A DNA stretch of 7,041 nt from Bacillota bacterium (GCA_021205715.1 JAJPXA010000132.1:1-7041), one strand, 5' to 3'; counted from the first letter of the stretch, positions 1-6,263 are shown. Made by a program: numbers and translations. Notes: generated by a model from the letters alone, not told the origin.

Positions 1-1
1 G

Positions 2-178
2 AACATAATAGGGCTTACAAGAGGTAAGGACACGAAATTTCATCATACGGAAAAGCTTGATGCCGGTGAGATTTACGTAGCGCAGTTTACCGAGGTTACC
101 TCGGCTATAAAAATAAACGGCAGGGCGGAAATCCTGACAAAATTAGGGAATTTAAAATCAGGTATGGGAGAGAATTGA
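2..178 (+). CDS. mtrB: Trp RNA-binding attenuation protein MtrB (TRAP), 5'-truncated by window edge
   Basis: This is the last 58 codons of TRAP, the tryptophan-activated ring protein (an 11-mer in Bacillus) that binds (G/U)AG repeats in trp leader RNA to promote termination or block translation. The visible part carries NIIGLTRGKDTKFHHTEKLD, then AQFTEVTSAIK, which matches my recollection of B. subtilis MtrB from about residue 20 onward, so roughly 19 residues lie outside the window. Tryptophan-pocket residues (Thr25, Gly27, Asp29, Thr30, Ser53 in Bacillus numbering) and RNA-contact Lys37 and Lys56 are present. The third RNA-contact residue, Arg58, is Asn here, with an Arg two positions later. 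The stop is followed after 2 bp by the next gene, so the two are probably cotranscribed. The family call is secure; the RNA target is not visible here. Confidence 0.93.
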   Translation, partial: NIIGLTRGKDTKFHHTEKLDAGEIYVAQFTEVTSAIKINGRAEILTKLGNLKSGMGEN

Positions 179-180
179 TT

Positions 181-378
181 ATGTGGACAGAGGTTTATGT
201 TTCGCAGAATTCCGAAAAGGTAGGGAAATTGATACAAATTCTTGAAAATTCAAGAATTATTTCAAAGGTTAAAAGAATTAATAACGAGGGAGCTTCCGAT
301 ATGTGTTTTGAGGTGCTTGTTCCGAAAACGGAGCTTGAGGAAACACAAAATATCATAGTCGAAAGCGATTTGTTTTAA
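181..378 (+). CDS. Small conserved-looking protein, possibly DUF2007-like
   Basis: This encodes a 65-residue protein starting MWTEVYVSQN and ending IIVESDLF. I chose the ATG at 181 because GGGAG at 166-170 sits 10 bases upstream; an in-frame TTG at 175 would leave only 4 bases. The predicted pattern is a beta strand (residues 2-8), a helix (about 11-24), a strand (27-33), a second strand around FEVLVP (43-48), and a short C-terminal helix. That pattern resembles the small ferredoxin-like DUF2007 'putative signal transducing' proteins. It has no signal peptide, membrane segment or obvious catalytic residues. Its position between mtrB and pfkA suggests cotranscription with both. My memory is that Clostridia often carry a short MW-starting protein beside mtrB and pfkA, but function is unknown and the family assignment is tentative. 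Confidence 0.75.
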   Translation: MWTEVYVSQNSEKVGKLIQILENSRIISKVKRINNEGASDMCFEVLVPKTELEETQNIIVESDLF

Positions 379-387
379 GTTCGATTT

Positions 388-400
388 GCCGCGGCGCGGC
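388..400 (+). other. Short GC-rich hairpin in the gap before pfkA
   Basis: GCCGC (388-392) pairs with GCGGC (396-400) around a GGC loop, in an otherwise AT-rich 59-bp gap. An alternative pairing uses GCGGC at 399-403. The bases after it (TTATTATACAC) are not a T tract, so it is a poor terminator. It could be a weak pause or processing structure. A weak promoter-like pair (TTGCCG at 386, TATACA at 408, 16 bp apart) overlaps it, but I do not call a promoter from that. Confidence 0.3.
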
Positions 401-437
401 GGCTTATTATACACTAAAACGGGAGGACAAGACTTTT

Positions 438-1412
438 ATGGCAAAAAATATGAAAACTATCGGAGTTTTAACATCCGGCGGCGACGCGCCGGGTATGAAC
501 GCCGCTATAAGAGCGGTGGTAAGAGTAGGCTCGTATCACGGTTTAAAGGTAATGGGTATAAAGCGCGGATACAACGGTCTTATTAACGGCGAAATGGTAC
601 AGCTCGAGCCAAGAGATGTATCGGAGATTCTTCAAAGAGGCGGCACGATGCTTCAGACCGCGCGCTGCCTTGAATTTAAGGAAGAGGCGGGAGTTAAAAA
701 AGGCGTTGAGATTGCTAAGGTATTCGGACTTGACGGTCTTGTGGTAATAGGCGGCGACGGCTCGTTTCGAGGCGCGAAGGACTTATGCGCCGCAGGACTT
801 CCGACAATCGCGCTCCCCGGAACCATCGATAACGACATAGACTGCAGCGAGTACACCGTGGGTTACGACACCTGTTTAAATACCGTTAAGGACGCGGTGG
901 ATAAGATAAGAGATACGGCTACGAGCCACGAGCGCTGCTCGGTAATCGAGGTTATGGGCAGAGCCGCGGGATATATAGCAATTCAGGCGGGTATCGCCTG
1001 CGGCGCGGACGTTATTTTGGTGCCGGAGAACAAGTGGTCGTTTGACGAGGATGTTTTAAGACCCATTTTGGAAAGTAAATCAAGAGGAAAAAGACATTCC
1101 ATCGTTGTGGTTGCCGAGGGTATCGGCGGCGTAATCGAGATGGCAAAGGAAATAGAGGAAAAAACCGGCATTGAGTCGAGAGCGACGATTTTGGGTCACG
1201 TTCAAAGAGGCGGAAGCCCCACCGTTCAGGACAGAGTTACCGCGTCGGAAATGGGCGCGCTCGCGGTTGAGCTTTTGCTTGCGGGTAAGCAGAACAGAAT
1301 AGTCTGCCTGCGCGACAACAAGGTTACGGATGTCGACATCGAAGAGGGACTCGCGATGAAAAAGGAACTGCCGCAAAGGCTTGTAAATCTTGCGAAGCAG
1401 CTTGCGATATAA
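438..1412 (+). CDS. pfkA: ATP-dependent 6-phosphofructokinase
   Basis: This enzyme phosphorylates fructose 6-phosphate to fructose 1,6-bisphosphate with ATP in the cytoplasm, the committed step of glycolysis. It is 324 residues, close to the usual ~320 for bacterial PfkA. The nucleotide-binding start GVLTSGGDAPGMNAAIR spans residues 9-25. GGDGS (105-109) has Gly where PPi-dependent enzymes carry Asp, indicating ATP use. PGTIDNDI (127-134) holds the catalytic Asp131. Substrate-binding MGR is at 173-175, AEG (Glu227) at 226-228, and LGHVQRGGSP at 252-261 with His254. The ATG at 438 has GGGAGG at 421-426, 11 bases upstream; the Met at codon 5 matches the common family N-terminus but would lie 23 bases from it. 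It lies in the mtrB-pfkA-pyk cluster and is followed by a hairpin terminator. Confidence 0.97.
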   Translation: MAKNMKTIGVLTSGGDAPGMNAAIRAVVRVGSYHGLKVMGIKRGYNGLINGEMVQLEPRDVSEILQRGGTMLQTARCLEFKEEAGVKKGVEIAKVFGLDGLVVIGGDGSFRGAKDLCAAGLPTIALPGTIDNDIDCSEYTVGYDTCLNTVKDAVDKIRDTATSHERCSVIEVMGRAAGYIAIQAGIACGADVILVPENKWSFDEDVLRPILESKSRGKRHSIVVVAEGIGGVIEMAKEIEEKTGIESRATILGHVQRGGSPTVQDRVTASEMGALAVELLLAGKQNRIVCLRDNKVTDVDIEEGLAMKKELPQRLVNLAKQLAI

Positions 1413-1420
1413 ATTAATTA

Positions 1421-1463
1421 CAAACGCAGACAAACCGCAGGCGGTTTGTCTGATTTGCTTTTT
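1421..1463 (+). terminator. Rho-independent terminator or attenuator between pfkA and pyk
   Basis: A perfect inverted repeat, CAGACAAACCGC (1427-1438) against GCGGTTTGTCTG (1441-1452), gives an 11-bp stem with a CAGG tetraloop. Below a small internal loop, CAAA (1421-1424) pairs with TTTG (1454-1457). CTTTTT follows directly (T run 1459-1463). This has the form of an intrinsic terminator. No convincing promoter follows before pyk at 1505, so it may reduce rather than abolish readthrough, making pyk and the thioesterase less abundant than pfkA on a shared transcript. Confidence 0.8.
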
Positions 1464-1504
1464 CAGAAAACATTACATTAAATCCGTAAAAAAGGAGTAG
1501 GATT

Positions 1505-3256
1505 ATGCGCAAAACAAAAATTATATGCACAATGGGGCCCGCTACCGACAGCGAAAAGGTTTTAAAGGAGCTGATGGAATCGGGAATGGATGTGGCGAGA
1601 TTGAATTTTTCCCACGGAACTCACGAGGAAGCAAAGGTCAGAATGGACAGGATAAAAAAGGTTCGAGAGGAATTGGACATACCTGTCGCTATTTTGCTTG
1701 ACACGAAAGGCCCCGAGGTCAGAATTAAGACATTTAAGGACGGAAAAGCGGAGCTTAAAGCGGGACAGATGTTCACGCTTTGCTCGGAGGACGTTGAGGG
1801 TGACGAGAGCCAGGTCAGCATAACTTATAAGGACTTGTATTCGGATATAAACGTCGGAACAAGGATTTTGATTGACGACGGACTTATAGAGCTTGAGGTT
1901 GTGAATATCAAGGATAAGAAAATAATCTGCAACGTTGTAAACGGCGGCGTTTTGTCAAACCAAAAGGGCGTTAATATCCCCAACATTTCGCTTTCTCTTC
2001 CGTATATGAGTCAAAAGGACGAGGAGGATTTGCTTTTCGGCATAGAGCAGGACGTCGATTTTGTTGCCGCGTCGTTTGTAAGAACGGCTGACGACGTTTT
2101 GGAGGTAAAGCGCGTTTTGGAGAAAAACGGCGGCAAGGATATAGGCGTTATAGCAAAGATTGAGAATGCCGAGGGCGTTGAGAACATCGACGCGATAATC
2201 CACGAGTCGGACGGCATAATGGTCGCGCGCGGCGATATGGGCGTGGAGATTGCTATGCAGGATTTGCCGTCTATTCAAAAGCAGCTTATAAAGAAAACCT
2301 ACCGCGCCGGAAAGGTCGTAATAACCGCGACGCAGATGCTCGATTCTATGATAAGAAATCCGCGTCCGACGCGTGCCGAGGTTACGGACGTCGCGAACGC
2401 GATATATGACGGAACCTCCGCGATTATGCTTTCGGGCGAAACCGCGATAGGAAAATATCCGGCGCATACCGTTAAAACTATGGCAACGATAGCTGAAAAG
2501 ACCGAGCAGGACATCGACTACGTAAGACGTCTTGAAAAAATGGATTTCGATTCCAATATGGATGTAAGCAACGCGATAAGCCACGCGACCTGTACGACGG
2601 CGCACGATTTGAACGCGTCCGCCGTTATAGCGCTCACGTATTCGGGAGGCACGGCAAAACAGATTTCAAAATTCAGACCGAACTGCCCGATAATCGCGCC
2701 TACATTGAGCAAAAAGGCAAGACGCAAGCTCAACCTTTCGTGGGGCGTTGTGCCGATAATGAGCGAGGCGAGAAACAACACCGACGAGCTTTTCGAACAC
2801 GCGGTTGAGTGCGCGCAGACGACCGGCATCGTAAAGAACGGCGACCTTGTCGTAATAACCGGCGGCGCGCCTATAGGCATTTCGGGAACGACTAATATTA
2901 TGAAGGTGCATTTGGTCGGAAATATTTTGGTAAAGGGCGAAGGTCTTAACAAAATGAATACCACCGCAGGAATTTGCATCGTCAAGGACGAAAAGGATTT
3001 AAAGGCGCGTTTTGAGGTCGGCAATATTGTTGTCACAAAGAGCGTTACGCAGGAAATGATACCGTATTTGAAAAAGGCGTCGGGAATTATCTCCGAGGAA
3101 CCGAGCGAGGTCAATAACCTTACGGTTCTCGCTATGGCGCTCGATATACCGGTTGTGGCTCACGCGGTCGGCGCGACGCAGATTTTGAAGAACGGCACGA
3201 TAGTCACTATTGATGCCGGACACGGATTTATATATTCGGGAACGGAGAATGTGTAA
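1505..3256 (+). CDS. pyk: Pyruvate kinase with C-terminal swivelling (ECTS) domain
   Basis: Pyruvate kinase makes ATP and pyruvate from phosphoenolpyruvate and ADP, the last step of glycolysis. At 583 residues it matches the long Bacillus form rather than the ~470-residue E. coli PykF. ICTMGPA (7-13), ARLNFSHG (31-38) and LDTKGPEVR (65-73) are conserved; Glu71 is the residue associated with K+-dependent enzymes. IAKIENAEG (216-224) supplies catalytic Lys218 and metal ligand Glu220, with the second metal ligand Asp244 in ARGDMG. ITATQML (273-279) holds Thr276. The regulatory C-domain follows, then an extra domain from about residue 475 resembling the phosphohistidine domain of PEP-utilising enzymes. 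In that domain the usual TSHAA motif is replaced (Val536-Asn537-Asn538), losing the His. AAGGAG at 1492-1497, 7 bases upstream, supports the start. Confidence 0.97.
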   Translation: MRKTKIICTMGPATDSEKVLKELMESGMDVARLNFSHGTHEEAKVRMDRIKKVREELDIPVAILLDTKGPEVRIKTFKDGKAELKAGQMFTLCSEDVEGDESQVSITYKDLYSDINVGTRILIDDGLIELEVVNIKDKKIICNVVNGGVLSNQKGVNIPNISLSLPYMSQKDEEDLLFGIEQDVDFVAASFVRTADDVLEVKRVLEKNGGKDIGVIAKIENAEGVENIDAIIHESDGIMVARGDMGVEIAMQDLPSIQKQLIKKTYRAGKVVITATQMLDSMIRNPRPTRAEVTDVANAIYDGTSAIMLSGETAIGKYPAHTVKTMATIAEKTEQDIDYVRRLEKMDFDSNMDVSNAISHATCTTAHDLNASAVIALTYSGGTAKQISKFRPNCPIIAPTLSKKARRKLNLSWGVVPIMSEARNNTDELFEHAVECAQTTGIVKNGDLVVITGGAPIGISGTTNIMKVHLVGNILVKGEGLNKMNTTAGICIVKDEKDLKARFEVGNIVVTKSVTQEMIPYLKKASGIISEEPSEVNNLTVLAMALDIPVVAHAVGATQILKNGTIVTIDAGHGFIYSGTENV

Positions 3257-3693
3257 TGGGCGCGTATGTATCAAAAACGTATTTGACCGTAAGATATGCC
3301 GAAACGGATATGATGGGGATTGTCCATCATTCAAGGTATTATCCGTGGTTTGAGATTGCCAGAGGCGATTATATAAAAAAGTCGGGTGTAAGCTACCGCT
3401 CTTTGGAGGATATGGGAATAATGATGCCGCTTTCGCAAAGCGGCGCGAAATACCACGGCGGTTTGAAATATGACGATGAGGTTATGATAACGTGCGTTAT
3501 GGAGAAGCTCACGGTAGCGCGGTGCCGCTTCAAGTACGAGGTGTATAAGCTGCCGGAAACAGAGCTTAAAACCACCGGTTACAGCGAGCACGGCTTTGTC
3601 GACGCGAAGACCTTCGCGCCGATAAATATAAAAAAGACGCATCCCGATATATGGGACAAGATAATGAGCTTGTATAACGGCGGGAATGAATGA
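3256..3693 (+). CDS. YbgC/4HBT-family acyl-CoA thioesterase (hotdog fold)
   Basis: This 145-residue cytoplasmic protein belongs to the 4-hydroxybenzoyl-CoA thioesterase/YbgC hotdog family, which hydrolyses acyl-CoA thioesters. The signature RYAETDMMGIVHHSRYYPWF lies at residues 13-32, with Asp18 at the catalytic Asp position and His24-His25 after it. The rest fits a single hotdog domain: a central helix (about 28-40), then strands including GGLKYDDEVMI, FKYEVY and GYSEHGFVD. The length is typical for the family. The ATG shares its A with the last base of the pyk TAA (TAATG), so translation is probably coupled to pyk. The actual substrate cannot be read from sequence; proximity to pyruvate kinase hints at housekeeping of acyl-CoA or similar thioesters but proves nothing. 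A terminator follows. Confidence 0.9.
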   Translation: MGAYVSKTYLTVRYAETDMMGIVHHSRYYPWFEIARGDYIKKSGVSYRSLEDMGIMMPLSQSGAKYHGGLKYDDEVMITCVMEKLTVARCRFKYEVYKLPETELKTTGYSEHGFVDAKTFAPINIKKTHPDIWDKIMSLYNGGNE

Positions 3694-3707
3694 CGGAAAT
3701 GAATCGG

Positions 3708-3734
3708 AAAAGGAGCCGCTCGGCGGCTCCTTTT
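3708..3734 (+). terminator. Rho-independent terminator after the thioesterase gene
   Basis: AAAAGGAGCCGC (3708-3719) pairs perfectly with GCGGCTCCTTTT (3723-3734) around a TCG loop. The T's are both the descending arm and the tract. The A-rich left arm makes it potentially bidirectional. It starts 15 bases after the thioesterase stop and separates the glycolytic unit from the queA promoter. Confidence 0.9.
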
Positions 3735-3783
3735 GTACGGTTTTCGCTGCCGTGCCGGCGGGCGATTAATTTATGCTAAAAAT

Positions 3784-3812
3784 TTGCATATAGCTTTCTT
3801 TTGTGATATACT
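3784..3812 (+). promoter_or_regulatory. Sigma-A-type promoter with extended -10 for queA-tgt
   Basis: TTGCAT (3784-3789) and TATACT (3807-3812) match the -35 and -10 consensus at 4/6 and 5/6 with an ideal 17-bp spacer. TG one base before the -10 (3804-3805) makes it an extended -10 element. Transcription would start near 3819, leaving a leader of about 28 bases before the queA ATG. That is too short for a preQ1 riboswitch, and I see no preQ1 aptamer-like sequence here. Confidence 0.7.
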
Positions 3813-3846
3813 GTATAGCAAATATGTTTTGGGAATGAGGATAGGA

Positions 3847-4872
3847 ATGAAAACATCGGATTTTTATTACGACCTGCCGGAGGAGCTTATCGCGCAGGAG
3901 CCGTTAAAGGACAGAAGCGCCTCGCGGCTTATGACGCTTAATAAGGCGAACGGCGAGGTTGCGCATAAGCATTTTTACGACATCGCAGACGAGCTTCGCG
4001 AGGGCGACGCGCTGATTTTAAACGACACTAAGGTTTTGCCCGCGCGGCTGTACGGCGTAAAGGAGGGCACCGGCGCGGCGATTGAGTTTTTGCTTTTGCA
4101 TAAGCATACGCTCGATACCTGGGAGGTCATCCTAAAGCCCGGGCGCAAGGCGAAGCCGGGGGCGAAATTTGTTTTCGGGAACGGCGAGCTTAAGGCGGAG
4201 ATTTTGGATATAGTAAACGACGGAAACCGACTCGTTAAATTCACATATGACGGAGTTTTCGAGGAGGTTTTGGACAGGCTCGGCGAGATGCCGATACCGC
4301 CGTATATAAAAAAGAAGCTTGAGGATAAAGACCGTTATCAAACGGTTTACGCGAAAAATCCCGGCTCCGCCGCGGCGCCGACCGCCGGACTGCATTTTAC
4401 GCCGGAGCTGTTGGAAAAAATACGCGCAAAGGGTGTTAATGTCGGATATTTGACGCTGCACGTCGGCTTGGGCACGTTCAGACCCGTAAAGGCGGACGAG
4501 ATAACGGAGCATAAAATGCACTCGGAGTTTTATATTTTACCGCGGGAAACGGCGGATTTGGTGAATGATACAAAGGCGCGCGGAAACCGCGTGGTGTCGG
4601 TCGGCACTACCGCGACAAGGGTGCTTGAAACGGCGGGTATGAACGGACTGCCGCTTCACGAGCAGACGGGGTGGACGGATATTTTCATCTATCCCGGCAA
4701 GGAATTTCACGTTATCGACGCGCTTATAACCAATTTTCATCTGCCCGAATCGACGCTGATAATGCTCGTGTCCGCGCTCGCGGGGCGCGAAAACGTGCTT
4801 CGCGCGTATAAGACGGCGGTGGCTGAAAAATACAGATTTTTCAGCTTCGGCGACGCGATGTATATATATTAA
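3847..4872 (+). CDS. queA: S-adenosylmethionine:tRNA ribosyltransferase-isomerase QueA
   Basis: QueA transfers and rearranges the ribosyl group of SAM onto preQ1 at position 34 of tRNA, giving epoxyqueuosine, the penultimate step of queuosine synthesis. From the chosen start it is 341 residues, like Bacillus QueA. Family motifs in order are LPEELIAQEPL (10-20), DRSASRLM (22-29), LNDTKVLPARLYG (58-70), KPGRKAKPG (97-105), GEMPIPPYIK (146-155), SAAAPTAGLHFT (174-185), HVGLGTFRPV (205-214), EHKMHSE, GTTATRVLE, and near the C-terminus TNFHLPESTLIMLVSALAGR. I place the start at ATG 3847 because GAGG at 3837-3840 is 6 bases away and MKTSDFYYDLP matches the family start. The frame stays open back to 3733, but that part covers the promoter and terminator and is not coding. 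tgt follows 15 bp later. Confidence 0.97.
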   Translation: MKTSDFYYDLPEELIAQEPLKDRSASRLMTLNKANGEVAHKHFYDIADELREGDALILNDTKVLPARLYGVKEGTGAAIEFLLLHKHTLDTWEVILKPGRKAKPGAKFVFGNGELKAEILDIVNDGNRLVKFTYDGVFEEVLDRLGEMPIPPYIKKKLEDKDRYQTVYAKNPGSAAAPTAGLHFTPELLEKIRAKGVNVGYLTLHVGLGTFRPVKADEITEHKMHSEFYILPRETADLVNDTKARGNRVVSVGTTATRVLETAGMNGLPLHEQTGWTDIFIYPGKEFHVIDALITNFHLPESTLIMLVSALAGRENVLRAYKTAVAEKYRFFSFGDAMYIY

Positions 4873-4887
4873 TCGGAGAAAACGGAT

Positions 4888-6018
4888 ATGTTTAAAATAT
4901 TACACACAAACGGAAAAGCAAGGCGCGGCGAGTTTAAAACGGTTCACGGAACAGTGCAAACGCCCGTGTTTATGAATGTCGGAACGGCGGCGGCGATAAA
5001 GGGCGCGGTTTCGACTATGGATTTAAAGGAAATCGGCTGTCAGGTGGAGCTTTCGAACACCTATCATTTGCATTTGCGCCCGGGTGACGGTCTTATAAAG
5101 GAGCTTGGCGGACTGCATAAATTTATGAATTGGGACAGACCGATTTTAACCGACAGCGGCGGCTTTCAGGTGTTTTCGCTCGCGGGACTGCGGAAAATAA
5201 AAGAGGAGGGCGTGAGCTTCAACTCGCATATCGACGGGCGAAAGATTTTTATGGGGCCCGAGGAGAGTATGCAAATTCAATCGAACCTTGCCTCGACAAT
5301 CGCGATGGCGTTTGACGAGTGCATCGAAAATCCCTCGCCATACGATTATGTAAAAAAGTCGTGCGACAGGACATACCGCTGGCTTGTGCGGTGCAAGGAT
5401 GAGATGGCGCGCTTAAACGCGCTTCCCGATACGATAAACAAAAATCAGCTGCTGTTTGGCATTAATCAGGGCGGCACGTTCGACGATTTGCGCGTCGAGC
5501 ATATGAAGCAAATTGCGAAGCTCGACCTTCCCGGTTACGCGATAGGCGGTCTTGCGGTCGGCGAGAGCCACGAGGAGATGTACCATATATTGGATATGGT
5601 GCTGCCGCACGCGCCCGAGGACAGACCGAGGTATTTGATGGGCGTGGGAACGCCGTCGAATATTATAGAGGCGGTGGCGCGCGGCGTGGACTTTTTCGAC
5701 TGCGTTATAGCGTCAAGAAACGCGCGGCACGCGTTTATTTTCACGCGTCACGGCACGATGAATTTGCTTAATGAAAAATATTCGCGCGACACGCGCCCGA
5801 TAGATCCCGACTGCGGCTGTCCGGCGTGTAGGAATTATTCGCGCGCGTATATAAGGCATTTGTTCAAGGCGGGCGAAATGCTCGCGATGCGCCTTTGCGT
5901 GCTGCATAATCTGTATTTTTACAACGAGCTTATGAGCCGCATAAGAGAGGCGATAGAAGAGGACAGATTTGAAGAATTCAGACGCGAAAACACAGAAAAA
6001 TTGGCGAAGAGAATATAA
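4888..6018 (+). CDS. tgt: tRNA-guanine transglycosylase (bacterial type)
   Basis: Tgt replaces guanine 34 with preQ1 in tRNAs for Asp, Asn, His and Tyr, the step before QueA. It is 376 residues, normal for bacterial Tgt. ELSNTYHL (54-61) and LTDSGGFQVFSL (87-98, general base Asp89) are present. So are AFDEC (141-145), GINQGG (191-196) and GGLAVGE (220-226). The nucleophile is Asp271 in FFDCVIASRNARH. The zinc site is Cys309, Cys311, Cys314 and His340, at the same relative spacing as the E. coli enzyme. One oddity is IASR where most relatives have a Pro (MPTR or MPSR). GGAGA at 4875-4879 is the ribosome binding site. The TAA stop (6016-6018) forms the first bases of a repeat whose other copies lie at 6341-6360 (inverted) and 6971-6990. 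Confidence 0.97.
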   Translation: MFKILHTNGKARRGEFKTVHGTVQTPVFMNVGTAAAIKGAVSTMDLKEIGCQVELSNTYHLHLRPGDGLIKELGGLHKFMNWDRPILTDSGGFQVFSLAGLRKIKEEGVSFNSHIDGRKIFMGPEESMQIQSNLASTIAMAFDECIENPSPYDYVKKSCDRTYRWLVRCKDEMARLNALPDTINKNQLLFGINQGGTFDDLRVEHMKQIAKLDLPGYAIGGLAVGESHEEMYHILDMVLPHAPEDRPRYLMGVGTPSNIIEAVARGVDFFDCVIASRNARHAFIFTRHGTMNLLNEKYSRDTRPIDPDCGCPACRNYSRAYIRHLFKAGEMLAMRLCVLHNLYFYNELMSRIREAIEEDRFEEFRRENTEKLAKRI

Positions 6019-6058
6019 ATTTGGGTTTGTAGGGGTAATGATTTGTGATTTGCGTTGA

Positions 6059-6191
6059 AAACCCCTCCGTCCTTTTGACTTTGCAAAGCAAAGTCAAAAG
6101 GACACCTCCCCTAGTAGGGGAGGCTTTTGGACGAGCATTGCAAGGCTCCCCTACTAGGGGAGCTGTCCGCCTTTGGCGGACTGAGGGGTTT
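6059..6191. repeat. Inverted pair of two-hairpin repeat units
   Basis: AAACCCCTC (6059-6067) is inversely matched by GAGGGGTTT (6183-6191). The left unit has a 16-bp stem at 6069-6103 (GTCCTTTTGACTTTGC, loop AAA) and a second hairpin at 6105-6123 (CCTCCCCT, loop AGT). The right unit, read on the minus strand, has the same layout: a 7-bp stem GTCCGCC/GGCGGAC with loop AAA at 6165-6181, then GCTCCCCT with loop AGT at 6145-6163. The units share ACCCCTC, GTCC...GGAC and CTCCCCTAGTAGGGGAG. A 20-base spacer (6124-6143) separates them. Confidence 0.8.
6105..6128 (+). terminator. Possible terminator for queA-tgt within the repeat
   Basis: The 8-bp GC-rich hairpin CCTCCCCT/AGGGGAGG (6105-6123) is followed by C and four T's (6125-6128). 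It is the only structure after tgt that resembles an intrinsic terminator. The T tract is short, so termination may be partial and the downstream gene could be reached by readthrough; I see no good promoter for that gene. Confidence 0.35.
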
Positions 6192-6195
6192 AAAA

Positions 6196-6240
6196 GGGAC
6201 GTCGAGGGTTTTGACTTTGCGGAGCAAAGTCAAGTGTCCC
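6196..6240. repeat. Hairpin reusing the arm of the upstream long hairpin
   Basis: TTGACTTTGC (6211-6220) pairs with GCAAAGTCAA (6224-6233) around a GGA loop; the same 10-base arm is inside the 6069-6103 stem, where the loop is AAA. An outer pair GGGAC (6196-6200) with GTCCC (6236-6240) could close a longer bulged stem. Confidence 0.7.
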
Positions 6241-6263
6241 CTACGAAGTTTATTGTTCTCAAA

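Noticed and set aside
160..200. TRAP binding site ((G/U)AG repeats) near the small gene's start
   Set aside because: Only a few GAG triplets occur, without the run of evenly spaced repeats TRAP needs.
386..586. 66-residue ORF overlapping the start of pfkA
   Set aside because: Out-of-frame shadow of pfkA, Arg/Gly/Tyr-rich, and its start lies in the GC hairpin with no ribosome site.
1455..1483. Promoter before pyk (TTGCTT, 17 bp, TTAAAT)
   Set aside because: Both boxes match at only about 4/6 and the -35 lies in the terminator; this is expected by chance in AT-rich sequence.
2518..3114. 198-residue minus-strand ORF inside pyk (also 1955-2605)
   Set aside because: Mirror frames of a strongly conserved gene with biased codons; the composition is low-complexity hydrophobic or Arg/Tyr-rich without motifs.
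3733..3846. N-terminal extension of queA by 38 residues
   Set aside because: The frame is open, but it covers the terminator arm and promoter, and the QueA family starts at MKTSDF-like sequence with the ribosome site just before 3847.
3813..3846. preQ1 riboswitch ahead of queA
   Set aside because: The leader after the predicted start is only about 28 bases and shows no aptamer-like stem plus A-rich tail.
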